Shown piece after piece: positions 10,978 through 20,227 of a stretch of 54,397 nucleotides of DNA; position 1 is the stretch's first letter; the number at the start of each line of letters is the position of its first letter. Made by a program: the position numbers and the translations under genes. The stretch spans positions 1 to 54,397 of the forward strand of contig CAMYUQ010000005.1 in assembly GCA_947302045.1 (NCBI GenBank), written 5' to 3'. The DNA comes from an uncultured Clostridia bacterium. GTDB taxonomy: Bacteria > Bacillota > Clostridia > Oscillospirales > CAG-272. Below the pieces are notes generated by a model. It had not been told where the DNA came from and ran no database searches. It was given only the letters and a program-made list of their open reading frames with translations.

Positions 10978-11151
10978 TTTGCTTTTAACCTTTTCCCGGC
11001 GGCATACCGCCGGAACAAGCGCTTCGACAATTTGCACAAAAGAGGAACGAAAGAAAAGAAATAAAACACCGGTTTAATTCAATTTCTGGTTTTCTTTTTT
11101 GCTTTTTCCCTTTTCTTGTTTTCTGTTTTTTGTTGAAAATAAACAAAAAGC

Positions 11152-11176
11152 AAAAAAAAAAAAAAAAAAAAAAAAA
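11152..11176. repeat. Homopolymer A25
   Basis: An uninterrupted run of 25 A, 25 bp upstream of the -35 region of the six-gene operon. Long A tracts bend DNA and can act as UP elements; they also vary in length by slippage. Confidence 0.95.
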
Positions 11177-11201
11177 TAATTAAAAAATAACCAATTTTTG
11201 A

Positions 11202-11230
11202 TTTAAATCTCGTTAAAAATATGTTATAAT
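11202..11230 (+). promoter_or_regulatory. Predicted promoter of the six-gene tubulin operon
   Basis: Perfect TATAAT at 11225-11230 with TTTAAA at 11202-11207, 17 bp apart. The -35 matches the consensus weakly; TTGATT at 11198 would give a 21-bp spacer. The A tract upstream may compensate. Confidence 0.55.
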
Positions 11231-11297
11231 AAAATGTCATTTTTTGTAAAAAAGTGTCACTAACCCTGCAAATAAAATAAGATTAGAAAGGGAAAAT

Positions 11298-13433
11298 ATG
11301 CGAAAATTTCGTGAAAAGCTCAGCATTTTGCTTGCAAAGACGCCGGGACGGTTCGTGCTTCTGGCAATTCTGTTCCTGAACCTCATCCTTGTGCTCCTCT
11401 CTGCAACCGTGCTCAACGCAATTTCGTTGAGCGGAACCGAGCACATGGGATTCTGGCGGGCAGCGTTTTATACCGTCACCATGATCCTGGACGCCGGATG
11501 TATCCAGTTCGTACTCGACAGCGTTGGAGCGCTCGGCGTCGGCGTTGCGATCTTCTGCATCCTCGTCATCCTTGCAGGCATGATTCTCTTCACCGGCGCT
11601 GTGATCGGTTACTTATCCAATTTCATTTCCAAATTCATTGACCGGTCGGAGGGTTCCCGCAAGCTCCTGATGTTTCGCCACACGGTGATTCTGGAATGGA
11701 ACTCCCGCGCTTCCGAAATCGTGAATGAAATGCTCTACATTGACACCCCGCAGAAAATCGTCATCCTTGCAAGCGATGAGAAAGACGTGATTGCGAAGGA
11801 GCTCGACGAGCGTTTGCAGAGCACAGTCAACCAGGAAAACGCTACCGTGGAAGAAGCTTCCAAAGACTTTCCTTTCTTCAAGCGGTGGCTCTACCGGAAA
11901 AAGAACAAATTCAAAAACAGACTCACAATCGTCATTCGCCAAGGGGATACGTTCTCCACAAAACAGCTGAACGATATCTCGATCAAGCACGCAAAAACCA
12001 TCATCATCCTCGGCCGCGATATGCAATCGGTTGCCTCCTGCGCCTACGACGCGGAAAAGCGGATCGAAGAACTGGAACGCGGAAATCCGGAATGTATCAA
12101 ATCTCTGATACAGGTTGCGGACCTGACCGCCTCCGAAAGCTCGGACGATAACCAAAAGATCGTTGTCGAAGTGGAGGATGAATGGACGCTTTATTTGGTG
12201 AACCGGATCATTGCGCAAAAAGCTGTTCAGGGCAAGTGCAATATCACGCCGTTCCGCGTACACGTGGTTTTGGGACAACTCCTTTCGCAGTTCTCCCTGA
12301 TGCCGGAGCTCAACCTGGCATACAAGGAACTGTTCTCCAACAAGGGAATGACCTTTTACGCCACTCCTGCCGACGGCGAAGTCGAGTCTGCTTTTTTCGT
12401 ACGTTGTCTGCATGAAGCCAACAGCATCCTTCCGCTCGCGATCATGTCCAATAAGGTAAGAACAACCGGCGATCAATATGAGGAACGCCAATTTGCCTAT
12501 TATGCGGCTGCCGCCCAGCGCGATTTCTCCAAACAACGGAAATTTGAGGATCACGGCTACCGCGTTCACCTCAACCCCAACTACTGGATCGAGCAAAAGA
12601 ACGTCATCATTCTCGGGCATAACAGCAAAATCAAGAATATCATGGACGGTTTTTCCAATTTCAGCAACGAATGGAACAACGACTCCGGCGATATCGTTCG
12701 CATCGTCGTCATCGACGATAAAAAGCACCTTGAGAAGATGGACTATTATCGGAATAATCCGCTGGTTATCAAAACGGTGGAAGCCGACCTTTATGACCGG
12801 GATATCATTTGCTCCGCCATTGAAGAATTTGTGGATTCCAACGAAACGGACACGAGCGTTCTGATCCTTTCCGATGATACCGAGCGGCACGAAAAGATCG
12901 ACACAGGCGCTATCAGCTACCTGATTTACGTGCGGGACATCATTACGAAAAAGGTGGCGGCAAACCCGAATTTCGACGTAAACAGCATTGACGTCATCGT
13001 GGAAATTCTGGATCCGAAGCATTACGACATCATCAAAAAATACAGCGGCGAGACCGATAACATCGTCATCAGTAACCGGTACGTCAGCAAGATGATCACG
13101 CAGATCGGTGAAAAGGAAGAAATGTTCACCTTCTTCCAGGATATTCTCAGTTACGATGAAGCAGGCACAACCGACTACGAAAGCAAAGAAATATACATCA
13201 AAAAAGTTTCCCGTTATTTCTCCGAGCTGCCCGGCCCCTGCACGGCAGCCGATCTGGTCAACGCCGTCTACCTTGCAACAACTGATCCGAACCCACTCGG
13301 CAACCACGACGAAGCGATCGTTCTCGGCTACGTAGATGCCAAAGAGAAGATGCATCTTTTCACCGGCGACCGAAACAAGATCAACATCACGCTCGACAAT
13401 CGATGCAAGCTGATCCTGTTCAGCAACCACTAA
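11298..13433 (+). CDS. CASTOR/POLLUX-type ion channel with RCK-like domains
   Basis: 711 aa. Two N-terminal membrane helices lie at about 18-40 and 78-105, with a pore-like segment between them (FWRAAFYTVTMILDAG) resembling the W...DxG pore pattern of CASTOR/POLLUX plant nuclear channels and their bacterial relatives. The cytosolic part holds two Rossmann-like regulator-of-conductance segments, the first starting MFRHTVILEWNSRASEIVNE (usual family form GWN) and the second at NVIILGHNSKIKNIMD. The family ending is seen in DVIVEILDPKH and ISNRYVSKMITQIG. The likely role is a ligand-gated cation channel in the cytoplasmic membrane; ion and ligand cannot be read from sequence. ATG 11298 follows AAGGG. 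It is the first gene of the operon with VWA and tubulin-like genes, 23 bp before the next start, an association I do not know for this family. Confidence 0.8.
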   Translation: MRKFREKLSILLAKTPGRFVLLAILFLNLILVLLSATVLNAISLSGTEHMGFWRAAFYTVTMILDAGCIQFVLDSVGALGVGVAIFCILVILAGMILFTGAVIGYLSNFISKFIDRSEGSRKLLMFRHTVILEWNSRASEIVNEMLYIDTPQKIVILASDEKDVIAKELDERLQSTVNQENATVEEASKDFPFFKRWLYRKKNKFKNRLTIVIRQGDTFSTKQLNDISIKHAKTIIILGRDMQSVASCAYDAEKRIEELERGNPECIKSLIQVADLTASESSDDNQKIVVEVEDEWTLYLVNRIIAQKAVQGKCNITPFRVHVVLGQLLSQFSLMPELNLAYKELFSNKGMTFYATPADGEVESAFFVRCLHEANSILPLAIMSNKVRTTGDQYEERQFAYYAAAAQRDFSKQRKFEDHGYRVHLNPNYWIEQKNVIILGHNSKIKNIMDGFSNFSNEWNNDSGDIVRIVVIDDKKHLEKMDYYRNNPLVIKTVEADLYDRDIICSAIEEFVDSNETDTSVLILSDDTERHEKIDTGAISYLIYVRDIITKKVAANPNFDVNSIDVIVEILDPKHYDIIKKYSGETDNIVISNRYVSKMITQIGEKEEMFTFFQDILSYDEAGTTDYESKEIYIKKVSRYFSELPGPCTAADLVNAVYLATTDPNPLGNHDEAIVLGYVDAKEKMHLFTGDRNKINITLDNRCKLILFSNH

Positions 13434-13456
13434 TATAATAAAAGGAGGATTTTTTG

Positions 13457-16147
13457 ATGAAACACCTCAAACGGGGTATTTCGGTATGTCTCGTGCTGAT
13501 CCTGCTCTTCTCGATCTGCGCCGCAGCCATTCCGGCCTCCGCTGCCACAGCGCCCCCGGACAATTATAAGCGTAAGGTCGTTTCGATCGTTTTCGACAAC
13601 TCCTTTTCCATGGTAAGTCCTTTGATTGGGACGGATTCGCGGTATCAATACGCCAAATACGCGCTTCAAACATTGATCGCGCTGCTGGATCCACGGGACA
13701 CGTTGGATATCATTCTCATGAATATCAATGAGTTCGGCAAGAATAAAATCAATGTTGATCTGAACGGCAACCGAGGCGATGCTTTAAGAAACACCATGGA
13801 AATGATCGGCGAGCCAAGCGGAAGTACACCCGTCTCTTCCATTGATCGGGCAATCAAATCGCTGACCGAACACGGGATGAAAAAGGCGGAAGACGTGGTC
13901 TCTGCTGACGGAAGCGTGGAATACTGGCTGATCATCCTGACCGACGGTTTGTTTGAAAACGGCGCCGTAAATATCGAGGATGTCGTGCATGATAGCATTG
14001 TTACGCAAGAATATTATGCCCTCCGAACCATCTATCTCGCATTTGACAAAGATGCGAAAGATCTGAGTCAAAACACCGATATCAGCGGTAAAATCCCCTT
14101 CACCGCCTACAAAGCGACCGAAGATATTCCCATCGCCGGTGTGATGCAGCAAATTGCTTCGCAACTTTCCGGGCGCTTCAAGTTGGAAGGAGACGACGAT
14201 GTCCACGTCAACGGCAAAACCGTTACCGTAAACCTCTCCTCCAACGGATACTCCATGAACAGCGTTTCTGTGATTGCGCAGAACTTCGGCGGAAAACTGG
14301 AATCGGCAAAATACAACGGAAATCCTCTTGTGATTGATCAGCGTTGCGAGCTTGATTCCATGAATCTGAACAATATGAGATCCGGTTACTCTGCCGTTCT
14401 CAAACCGCCATCCGGTTATTATTCAGGAGGCAGCTTGGAACTGACGTTCTCAGAGCCGGTATCCCCAGACAACCTTTCCGTGCTGGTTTCGCCAGCAATC
14501 TACATCGAACCCTATATTACTTACGAGGGGAAGGAAATATCGCCGCAAAATCTGAGTGCCTCGTGCAACCCGGGCGATGAAATCAGCTTCGGTTATCGGG
14601 CGTATGATGCAGCTGACAAAAAGCAAATTGATCTTGCAACGATGTTCGGAAACGTGACCGCCAACGTCACCTACAGTTCCGAAACCAAACCGGTTGGCGG
14701 AAAATTTGCGTTAGCCGCAGGAAGAAACGACGCCACGGTGACCGTTAACGTCATGGACGGCAAATACGTTCTGTACGGTTCGCTCTTCTGCGACGTGAAA
14801 TCCACCCTGGCGGTAAACTGCTTATCCAGCCCCGCTACCCTGAGCCAATATGAATTGACAGTGAACTCCCGCGGATTTGAGTTTGAGCTGATTGCCGACG
14901 GAAAGAAGGCGCCATTTGATTCGCCGAACGTTTCCTACACCGTTCGTTTCGGCAATACCGACGTTACCTCTCATGCAACTGTTGAAAACGGCATTCTACG
15001 CTACGTTCCGCAGGAAGCGCATATCGGCGGTTCCGAGCTTGCCCCGGGGCAAAAGCAGGTCACGGTCACCGTAACGTCCCGCGCAGGCAATGCGGCTCCC
15101 GCAACCGCCACGGCGACCTTTGATCTGCAAAAAACAACTTATTCGGTCGAAGCAGTATCGGTCGGTGCAAAAAAGGAAGTGGAACGTTTCAACGTTTCCG
15201 CTTCTCATGCGGTTCTGTATTTCCGCGTTCTCTGCGACGGAGCTTCCTTAAATGAGGAGCAACTCCGCTCCGCGCTGGAAAAAGGCGAGCTGAAATGGAA
15301 CACCGCTTTTGCTCTGAAATTTTTCCTCCTGCCCTGCAAAACAGAAGTGCAGGTGGAAACGGTAAACGGAGAGACATATCTCGCCTGCCACCTGCTTCCC
15401 TACCAGCCGGTCGCGCTCTCCACTTTCACCTCCATGTTGATCTTCAACGGAAGCAAGGCGGTAACGGTGACGTACAAAGGCGCAACGGCGGTCGATCACT
15501 TCGTATTTACACCGAGCTCCGTATTCCAATATATCTGGCGCATCCTGCTCCTGCTCTTCATTATCTACGTTATTCTGTATATCGTCGGCTTCTTTACCAC
15601 CAAAGGACTGCCGAGAGGAACCTTCGTGAAAGTGACTCTTGGGGAGGGCAACGACGAATACACCTTTGGCGTTAGCGCGAAGGATCTGAATATTTCTTTC
15701 AAGGAGCGCTCCAAACGGCATTTCAAACGTTTGCTGCCCTGGAAAATCTTTTCCAACGAGGAACACAAAACCATTCTCGGGTTCATAGACGTGAAGTTCG
15801 GCAGAGGAAAAGTTGCGAACTTCAATTATAAGAAGACCTTCGTAGAGTTGGTCAATATTTCCCGCAGAGGCGGCTTCGGAAAATACTTTGAAGAGTTCAG
15901 AGATAAGGTTCAGAAGCACGCAAATGGCGAGAAAAACAGACTGAAATGGAGCCGCAATATTCCGACGACCAACAATGATGGGACGATTCCCTTCACCATC
16001 CGGGATTTCAGAGACCTTTGCCGGGTCGACCGTCACGCGCTCCACGAACGCGGGTCAAGCGAGCCCTACCACGCAAAGTTCCTGGCAATTCAGAACAAGG
16101 AGGGGGAAATTACAAACGTCATTTTCTTTGTTCCGAGATCAAAATGA
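13457..16147 (+). CDS. Exported von Willebrand A protein with C-terminal membrane anchor and cytosolic tail
   Basis: 896 aa. ATG at 13457 is set by AAAGGAGG eight bases upstream; a TTG one codon earlier is in frame. Signal peptide: MKHLKRG, hydrophobic core VCLVLILLFSICAAAI, cleavage after PASA. The VWA domain follows at once (about 38-230) with an intact metal-ion site: Asp47-x-Ser49-x-Ser51 (DNSFSM), the Thr in GSTPVSS and Asp in IILTDG. Then come about 430 residues of beta-rich, Ig-like segments, a single membrane helix (about 691-711, WRILLLLFIIYVILYIVGFF) and a basic cytosolic tail of about 185 residues. So it is a type I membrane protein that could bind a ligand outside and partners inside. 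It sits between the channel gene and the first tubulin-like gene, 75 bp apart. Confidence 0.85.
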   Translation: MKHLKRGISVCLVLILLFSICAAAIPASAATAPPDNYKRKVVSIVFDNSFSMVSPLIGTDSRYQYAKYALQTLIALLDPRDTLDIILMNINEFGKNKINVDLNGNRGDALRNTMEMIGEPSGSTPVSSIDRAIKSLTEHGMKKAEDVVSADGSVEYWLIILTDGLFENGAVNIEDVVHDSIVTQEYYALRTIYLAFDKDAKDLSQNTDISGKIPFTAYKATEDIPIAGVMQQIASQLSGRFKLEGDDDVHVNGKTVTVNLSSNGYSMNSVSVIAQNFGGKLESAKYNGNPLVIDQRCELDSMNLNNMRSGYSAVLKPPSGYYSGGSLELTFSEPVSPDNLSVLVSPAIYIEPYITYEGKEISPQNLSASCNPGDEISFGYRAYDAADKKQIDLATMFGNVTANVTYSSETKPVGGKFALAAGRNDATVTVNVMDGKYVLYGSLFCDVKSTLAVNCLSSPATLSQYELTVNSRGFEFELIADGKKAPFDSPNVSYTVRFGNTDVTSHATVENGILRYVPQEAHIGGSELAPGQKQVTVTVTSRAGNAAPATATATFDLQKTTYSVEAVSVGAKKEVERFNVSASHAVLYFRVLCDGASLNEEQLRSALEKGELKWNTAFALKFFLLPCKTEVQVETVNGETYLACHLLPYQPVALSTFTSMLIFNGSKAVTVTYKGATAVDHFVFTPSSVFQYIWRILLLLFIIYVILYIVGFFTTKGLPRGTFVKVTLGEGNDEYTFGVSAKDLNISFKERSKRHFKRLLPWKIFSNEEHKTILGFIDVKFGRGKVANFNYKKTFVELVNISRRGGFGKYFEEFRDKVQKHANGEKNRLKWSRNIPTTNNDGTIPFTIRDFRDLCRVDRHALHERGSSEPYHAKFLAIQNKEGEITNVIFFVPRSK

Positions 16148-16222
16148 ACCCCGTACACCCCAGATACCCCTTGTTGAACGAACCAAATTAAAATTAAAAA
16201 AATTTTTTGTAAGGAGAACAGC

Positions 16223-19200
16223 ATGAAAAACATTCTTCTCATCGGCGTGGGCGGCGCCGGCAGCAAAACGGTCGACATTTTCTACCAGAGAATCAAAGAA
16301 CTGGGAGTTCAGACCGACAGCAAAATCAATGCCATCGTGTTTGATACCGACATGGGTGATATCAAACAGATCAAGGACGCAACCCCTATTCCCATGGCAG
16401 ATCCCGCCAGCGTCGGCACCATTTGCGACCGTCTCGGCAACCGCTACATCAGAGAGTGGTTCCCCTGCGACGATCCCGCCGTTCGCTCTCAGGAAATGAT
16501 CCGCGGCGCATCTCAGTGGCGGAAAAAGTCCTATCTGGCTTTCCTGAACCTGATGAACAAAGCCGATATGCGGACACGCTTCACCAACGCTCTGGAAAAG
16601 ATGGTTGTGGATCCCAACGCTTCCTGTGAAGTTTACGTGATCTCCTCTATCGCCGGCGGTACCGGCTCCGGTTCCTTTATTCCGATCGCACTCTTCACCA
16701 AGAGATACCTGCGCAAGAGTCTCGGCAAGGATCCCATTGTGAATGCAATGCTCCTTTTGCCCGATATCTTTGCAGGCCGTCAGACCGAAGATAACAAAAC
16801 CAAAGTTATGGCAAACGGCTACGCTATTCTGCGCGAACTCAATGCCATTAACTTGGTTGCCAGAAACTACAATGAAGGCAGAACCGATAGAAAGAAGGCG
16901 CAGATCAATCTGAAAATCGGATCTCCCAACGATCCCAACGTCGGCGTTCTGTTCGATTCCAATGATCCCGAATTCTGGACCCCCTCCGCGGCGCCCTTCT
17001 CCCAGGTCTTTATGCTGGATCGGATCCCGCTGATCTCCCCGCTTTCCCACAACATCGTTCTTGCAAACTCGCTCTATACCATCCTCTGCACCAAGACCGG
17101 CGGTGCGTTTGACAGCGAAGCTTCCAACCACGAAGTGGTTCGCTCGCAGAACAACGGCTCCAACACCATCTTTGCCGGTATTTCCACGTCCCAGATCAAC
17201 TTCCCGAAAGATACCATTCTGGAATATCTGGCTTACGAGCGCACCTACGCTTCCTGCAACAATTCCTGGATGACCATCCATCGCATGGTGGAAGACAAGA
17301 TCAAAGAGCGGGAACGCGAAGCGAAAGAAACCGGAAGCAAATACGTTATGAAGGACGGCGAATATGCCGAAATTCTGCTGGAAGCGCTCAGCAACCTGGA
17401 ACTCAACGGCAATCGCGAAGTGGTTGAACTTGTGGATCTCGGTTCCGCAAAATACGACAGCAAAACCGGCAAGAAAGAAAAGAACAATACCGCGGATGAT
17501 TATTTCAAATCGCTTGACAATTTCGTTACCGGTCTGATTCCGGACTCCGATACCGTGCTCACGCAGATCAAGAGCAAGCGGGAAGAAGCGGCTAAGAAGC
17601 TGACCAAAGACGACGTCGTGTCGTTTGCCGAAGAGCTCAAACCTCTTCTGGACGGTTATTTTGCAAGCTGCGTGGAAACCATCCGCAGAACCGCAACCAG
17701 CACTGCCGACGCTGTCATCACCTTTGACCCCAACAAAGCATCGTTTTCCGGTCAGAGCATCGCTTTGGAAGAAAACCTGCTCAAGAGAAACAAAAAATAT
17801 ATCCATCCCGTTGCGGCAATGGTTCAGCTCTGCCGCGTAAAGAAAGAACTCGTTAAAGAACTGGAAACCTATTCGTTGGACGAGCCGTGGAAAGAATTGA
17901 AGAGCCGCAACGCCGTCATTTTCCCGGATCGTTTCTGCGCGCTCAACAATATCACGTCTCCCAAGGGCGCTTACGACAGAATGGGCGACAACAGATTCTT
18001 CGATATGGTCTTCGGCGATCACGAAGATTATATGGACAGCAAAACCAAACCGAATGCTGACTTTGATCAACTGTCGTCCGACGCCGAGGTCGTTCTGAAC
18101 AAGGTTTGTCAGGATGCGATCAGTCAGATCAAGATGAAGATTTTCAAAACCGTTTCGGATAACATTCAGTTGCTTCTGGATAAATACCGTGAATTCTTCA
18201 AACGGTTTGAGCAGGAGAAGGAAAATCTCGCCGAATCGGTCAAGAGCGCTCGGCGTAAAGACTCCGGATTGGTCAACAGCGTTGAAAACGTTTATTCCTC
18301 CGAAGAGTGTAAGAAGGCGATTCTTGCCGAAGTCTCCAACGATTCCGGCAGCGAGACCGAGGACGACCTGAAAGAGGCGTACGACATCGCAGGTCGCGGT
18401 GTATTCCGCACGGTTTACGGTGCTGCCGCCGCCTCCAAAAAGGTGGACGAAAGCGAAACCGGTGCCGCGAAATTCAATGATAAGGACTCGGCCGCCTACC
18501 GTTCCCTGTTCACCGACATGGTTCACTCCTACTCCAAATTCATCTCCCGTAGCGATGCCTTCAAAAAGATCGCAGAATGCAACGTCATCCAAGCCATCGA
18601 GATGGAATGCGGCGAAGGCGCCGGGGCAGAAGTTGTCTCCAAAAAGCTGTTTGACCACTTCAAACAGGCAGGCACGCTGGCAGAACCCTCTCTGCGCGTG
18701 AATATGGGCGGAGATATGCCGGAGTTGATTCAGCCCTCCAAGATCATGGTTTACATGGTTTCCCGCAACACCGGTTATTATATCAAAAAGCGTGCGGATT
18801 TCTATGAGATCTCGGTGCCCGCGGATCAGGCATCCGAAAACGATGCGATCAAGGCCTGTGCCGAAACCTTTATTCAGAGATATTCCGGCAACGACAGTGC
18901 AAGAGTTGAGATCGTTGATACGATGCCCGATCAGATCCTCTATTGCACCGGCGAAATCATGGATATCACGCCTTTGAGAATCGAAAAATTCGACGAGCTC
19001 TACACCGGCGAGGGATCCTATTTCACCTACTACCAGAAAGCGATCGCAAACGCAAGAAAGTATGATACCGATATGTGGAACCCCCACCTCGGATTCGGAT
19101 TTGAAAAGCGCGGAAATCTTCCCTACATGAACGAGAAGATGGAAAAAATTTGCGATGAAAAGATGGCAAAGGCGTTGCTTTATGCGCTTTCCTCCGGTGA

Positions 19201-20113
19201 GGTCTACATCGGCACCATGGAAATCGGCAAGAGCGCCAAGATTCCCGCATTCTACCGTCTGGGTGAAGGATCCGCGATCAAAACCGAGGAAAACACCATT
19301 ATCAACATGAAGAATGTTGCAAAGCTGGTTTCCTGGATCCGCAACGAAGATGAGTTGATCGAGACCTTCAGCGCACGTTTCGATGAGGAAATTGCTTCTA
19401 TCGAGAATGCACTTCCCAATATCGCAAGCGATCAGGAGGTTGAAACCCTCAAGAGAGAAATCACCACCAGCAAGTACATGGGATATATGTGCTGCGGTCT
19501 CTTCAAGAACACGGATGCAAGCAACGAGTTCAACGGTCCTGCCACCATCGTCGGCAGCAAAGCCGGCCGCGACAGCAACGGTAACAAGATCGGTCCGAAC
19601 ATCATCGAGCTCGCATATAAGATCAAAGTCAGTGAAGAAACCATGCGCGATAACGATGACGCAGAACGTGTTGCGATCGTGGCGTACAAGGTGTTCCAGG
19701 ATATCTGCGCATTCCGTGCAAATCCCGAAGCCAATATGGAACGCTATATCGAAATCTACAAACACGAGTTGCAGAAGATTCTGGTTGCCATCGCAAATTC
19801 CAAACTCATTCAAAACGCCGGCGCAAATGCAGAAGCTTACTTTGACCAGATCGTATCCTGGCTGAACGGTGCAGGGCTCTTCCTGGATATTCCCGAGGAT
19901 GATCCGTTTGAAGGATCCAGCATCAAGTATCGCAGATATAAGGTGCCGCGCAGCGATGCCGATGAGGTCAGAAAAGCACTGCAAAAAGCAGCTGCAAACG
20001 TCCCTTTTAAGAAGGCCGACGCCGTAAAGACAGCTGAAAACGAAGCGGAAGATTCCGATGATGAGAACATCGAGGAATCCGATGAAGTTTCCGCTGTTGA
20101 AAGCGCAGAATAA
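16223..20113 (+). CDS. Tubulin/FtsZ-superfamily GTPase, long form 1 (Tubulin_2-like)
   Basis: 1296 aa. The N-terminal about 400 residues show the tubulin-like fold: glycine loop LLIGVGGAGSKTVD (6-19), acidic FDTD at 40-43, and the phosphate-binding signature IAGGTGSGSF (143-152), matching the GGGTGSG box of FtsZ and tubulin. A conserved block YAILRELNAIN (200-210) is shared with the next gene. The other about 900 residues are helical, charged and unassigned, and the end is acidic (SDDENIEESDEVSAVE). No hydrophobic membrane segment is visible, so it should be cytosolic. ATG 16223 follows TAAGGAG. This is not the cell-division FtsZ (too long, no FtsZ C-terminal peptide). Prediction: a GTP-dependent filament-forming protein. 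GTPase activity and polymerisation are inferred from family only. Confidence 0.85.
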   Translation: MKNILLIGVGGAGSKTVDIFYQRIKELGVQTDSKINAIVFDTDMGDIKQIKDATPIPMADPASVGTICDRLGNRYIREWFPCDDPAVRSQEMIRGASQWRKKSYLAFLNLMNKADMRTRFTNALEKMVVDPNASCEVYVISSIAGGTGSGSFIPIALFTKRYLRKSLGKDPIVNAMLLLPDIFAGRQTEDNKTKVMANGYAILRELNAINLVARNYNEGRTDRKKAQINLKIGSPNDPNVGVLFDSNDPEFWTPSAAPFSQVFMLDRIPLISPLSHNIVLANSLYTILCTKTGGAFDSEASNHEVVRSQNNGSNTIFAGISTSQINFPKDTILEYLAYERTYASCNNSWMTIHRMVEDKIKEREREAKETGSKYVMKDGEYAEILLEALSNLELNGNREVVELVDLGSAKYDSKTGKKEKNNTADDYFKSLDNFVTGLIPDSDTVLTQIKSKREEAAKKLTKDDVVSFAEELKPLLDGYFASCVETIRRTATSTADAVITFDPNKASFSGQSIALEENLLKRNKKYIHPVAAMVQLCRVKKELVKELETYSLDEPWKELKSRNAVIFPDRFCALNNITSPKGAYDRMGDNRFFDMVFGDHEDYMDSKTKPNADFDQLSSDAEVVLNKVCQDAISQIKMKIFKTVSDNIQLLLDKYREFFKRFEQEKENLAESVKSARRKDSGLVNSVENVYSSEECKKAILAEVSNDSGSETEDDLKEAYDIAGRGVFRTVYGAAAASKKVDESETGAAKFNDKDSAAYRSLFTDMVHSYSKFISRSDAFKKIAECNVIQAIEMECGEGAGAEVVSKKLFDHFKQAGTLAEPSLRVNMGGDMPELIQPSKIMVYMVSRNTGYYIKKRADFYEISVPADQASENDAIKACAETFIQRYSGNDSARVEIVDTMPDQILYCTGEIMDITPLRIEKFDELYTGEGSYFTYYQKAIANARKYDTDMWNPHLGFGFEKRGNLPYMNEKMEKICDEKMAKALLYALSSGEVYIGTMEIGKSAKIPAFYRLGEGSAIKTEENTIINMKNVAKLVSWIRNEDELIETFSARFDEEIASIENALPNIASDQEVETLKREITTSKYMGYMCCGLFKNTDASNEFNGPATIVGSKAGRDSNGNKIGPNIIELAYKIKVSEETMRDNDDAERVAIVAYKVFQDICAFRANPEANMERYIEIYKHELQKILVAIANSKLIQNAGANAEAYFDQIVSWLNGAGLFLDIPEDDPFEGSSIKYRRYKVPRSDADEVRKALQKAAANVPFKKADAVKTAENEAEDSDDENIEESDEVSAVESAE

Positions 20114-20150
20114 ACCTGTTTCGGGTCTGCGATTTTACAATCTCGAACAG

Positions 20151-20188
20151 ATATTCCGACTTTCCGCTCATGCGGAAAGTCGGAATAT
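20151..20188. promoter_or_regulatory. Perfect 17-bp inverted repeat between the two tubulin-like genes
   Basis: Left arm ATATTCCGACTTTCCGC (20151-20167), loop TCAT, exact right arm to 20188. There is no T run, so it is not a standard terminator. It could set mRNA processing or relative expression of the two GTPases, or be an operator. Confidence 0.7.
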
Positions 20189-20227
20189 ACCCCCGCATAA
20201 ATAACCTATAAGGAAACGGCATTGATT

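Larger units (their letters stand above)
10978..11297. other. Gene-free spacer before the six-gene operon
   Basis: AT-rich, no convincing coding region. It holds a T/C-rich stretch, a 25-base A tract (11152-11176), the operon promoter (11202-11230) and the leader of the CASTOR-like gene. Confidence 0.7.

Noticed and set aside
16139..19984. A 1281-codon open frame on the strand opposite the first tubulin-like gene
   Set aside because: It is a mirror of codon usage in the real gene: no ribosome site, no recognisable domain, and the plus-strand frame has clear motifs.
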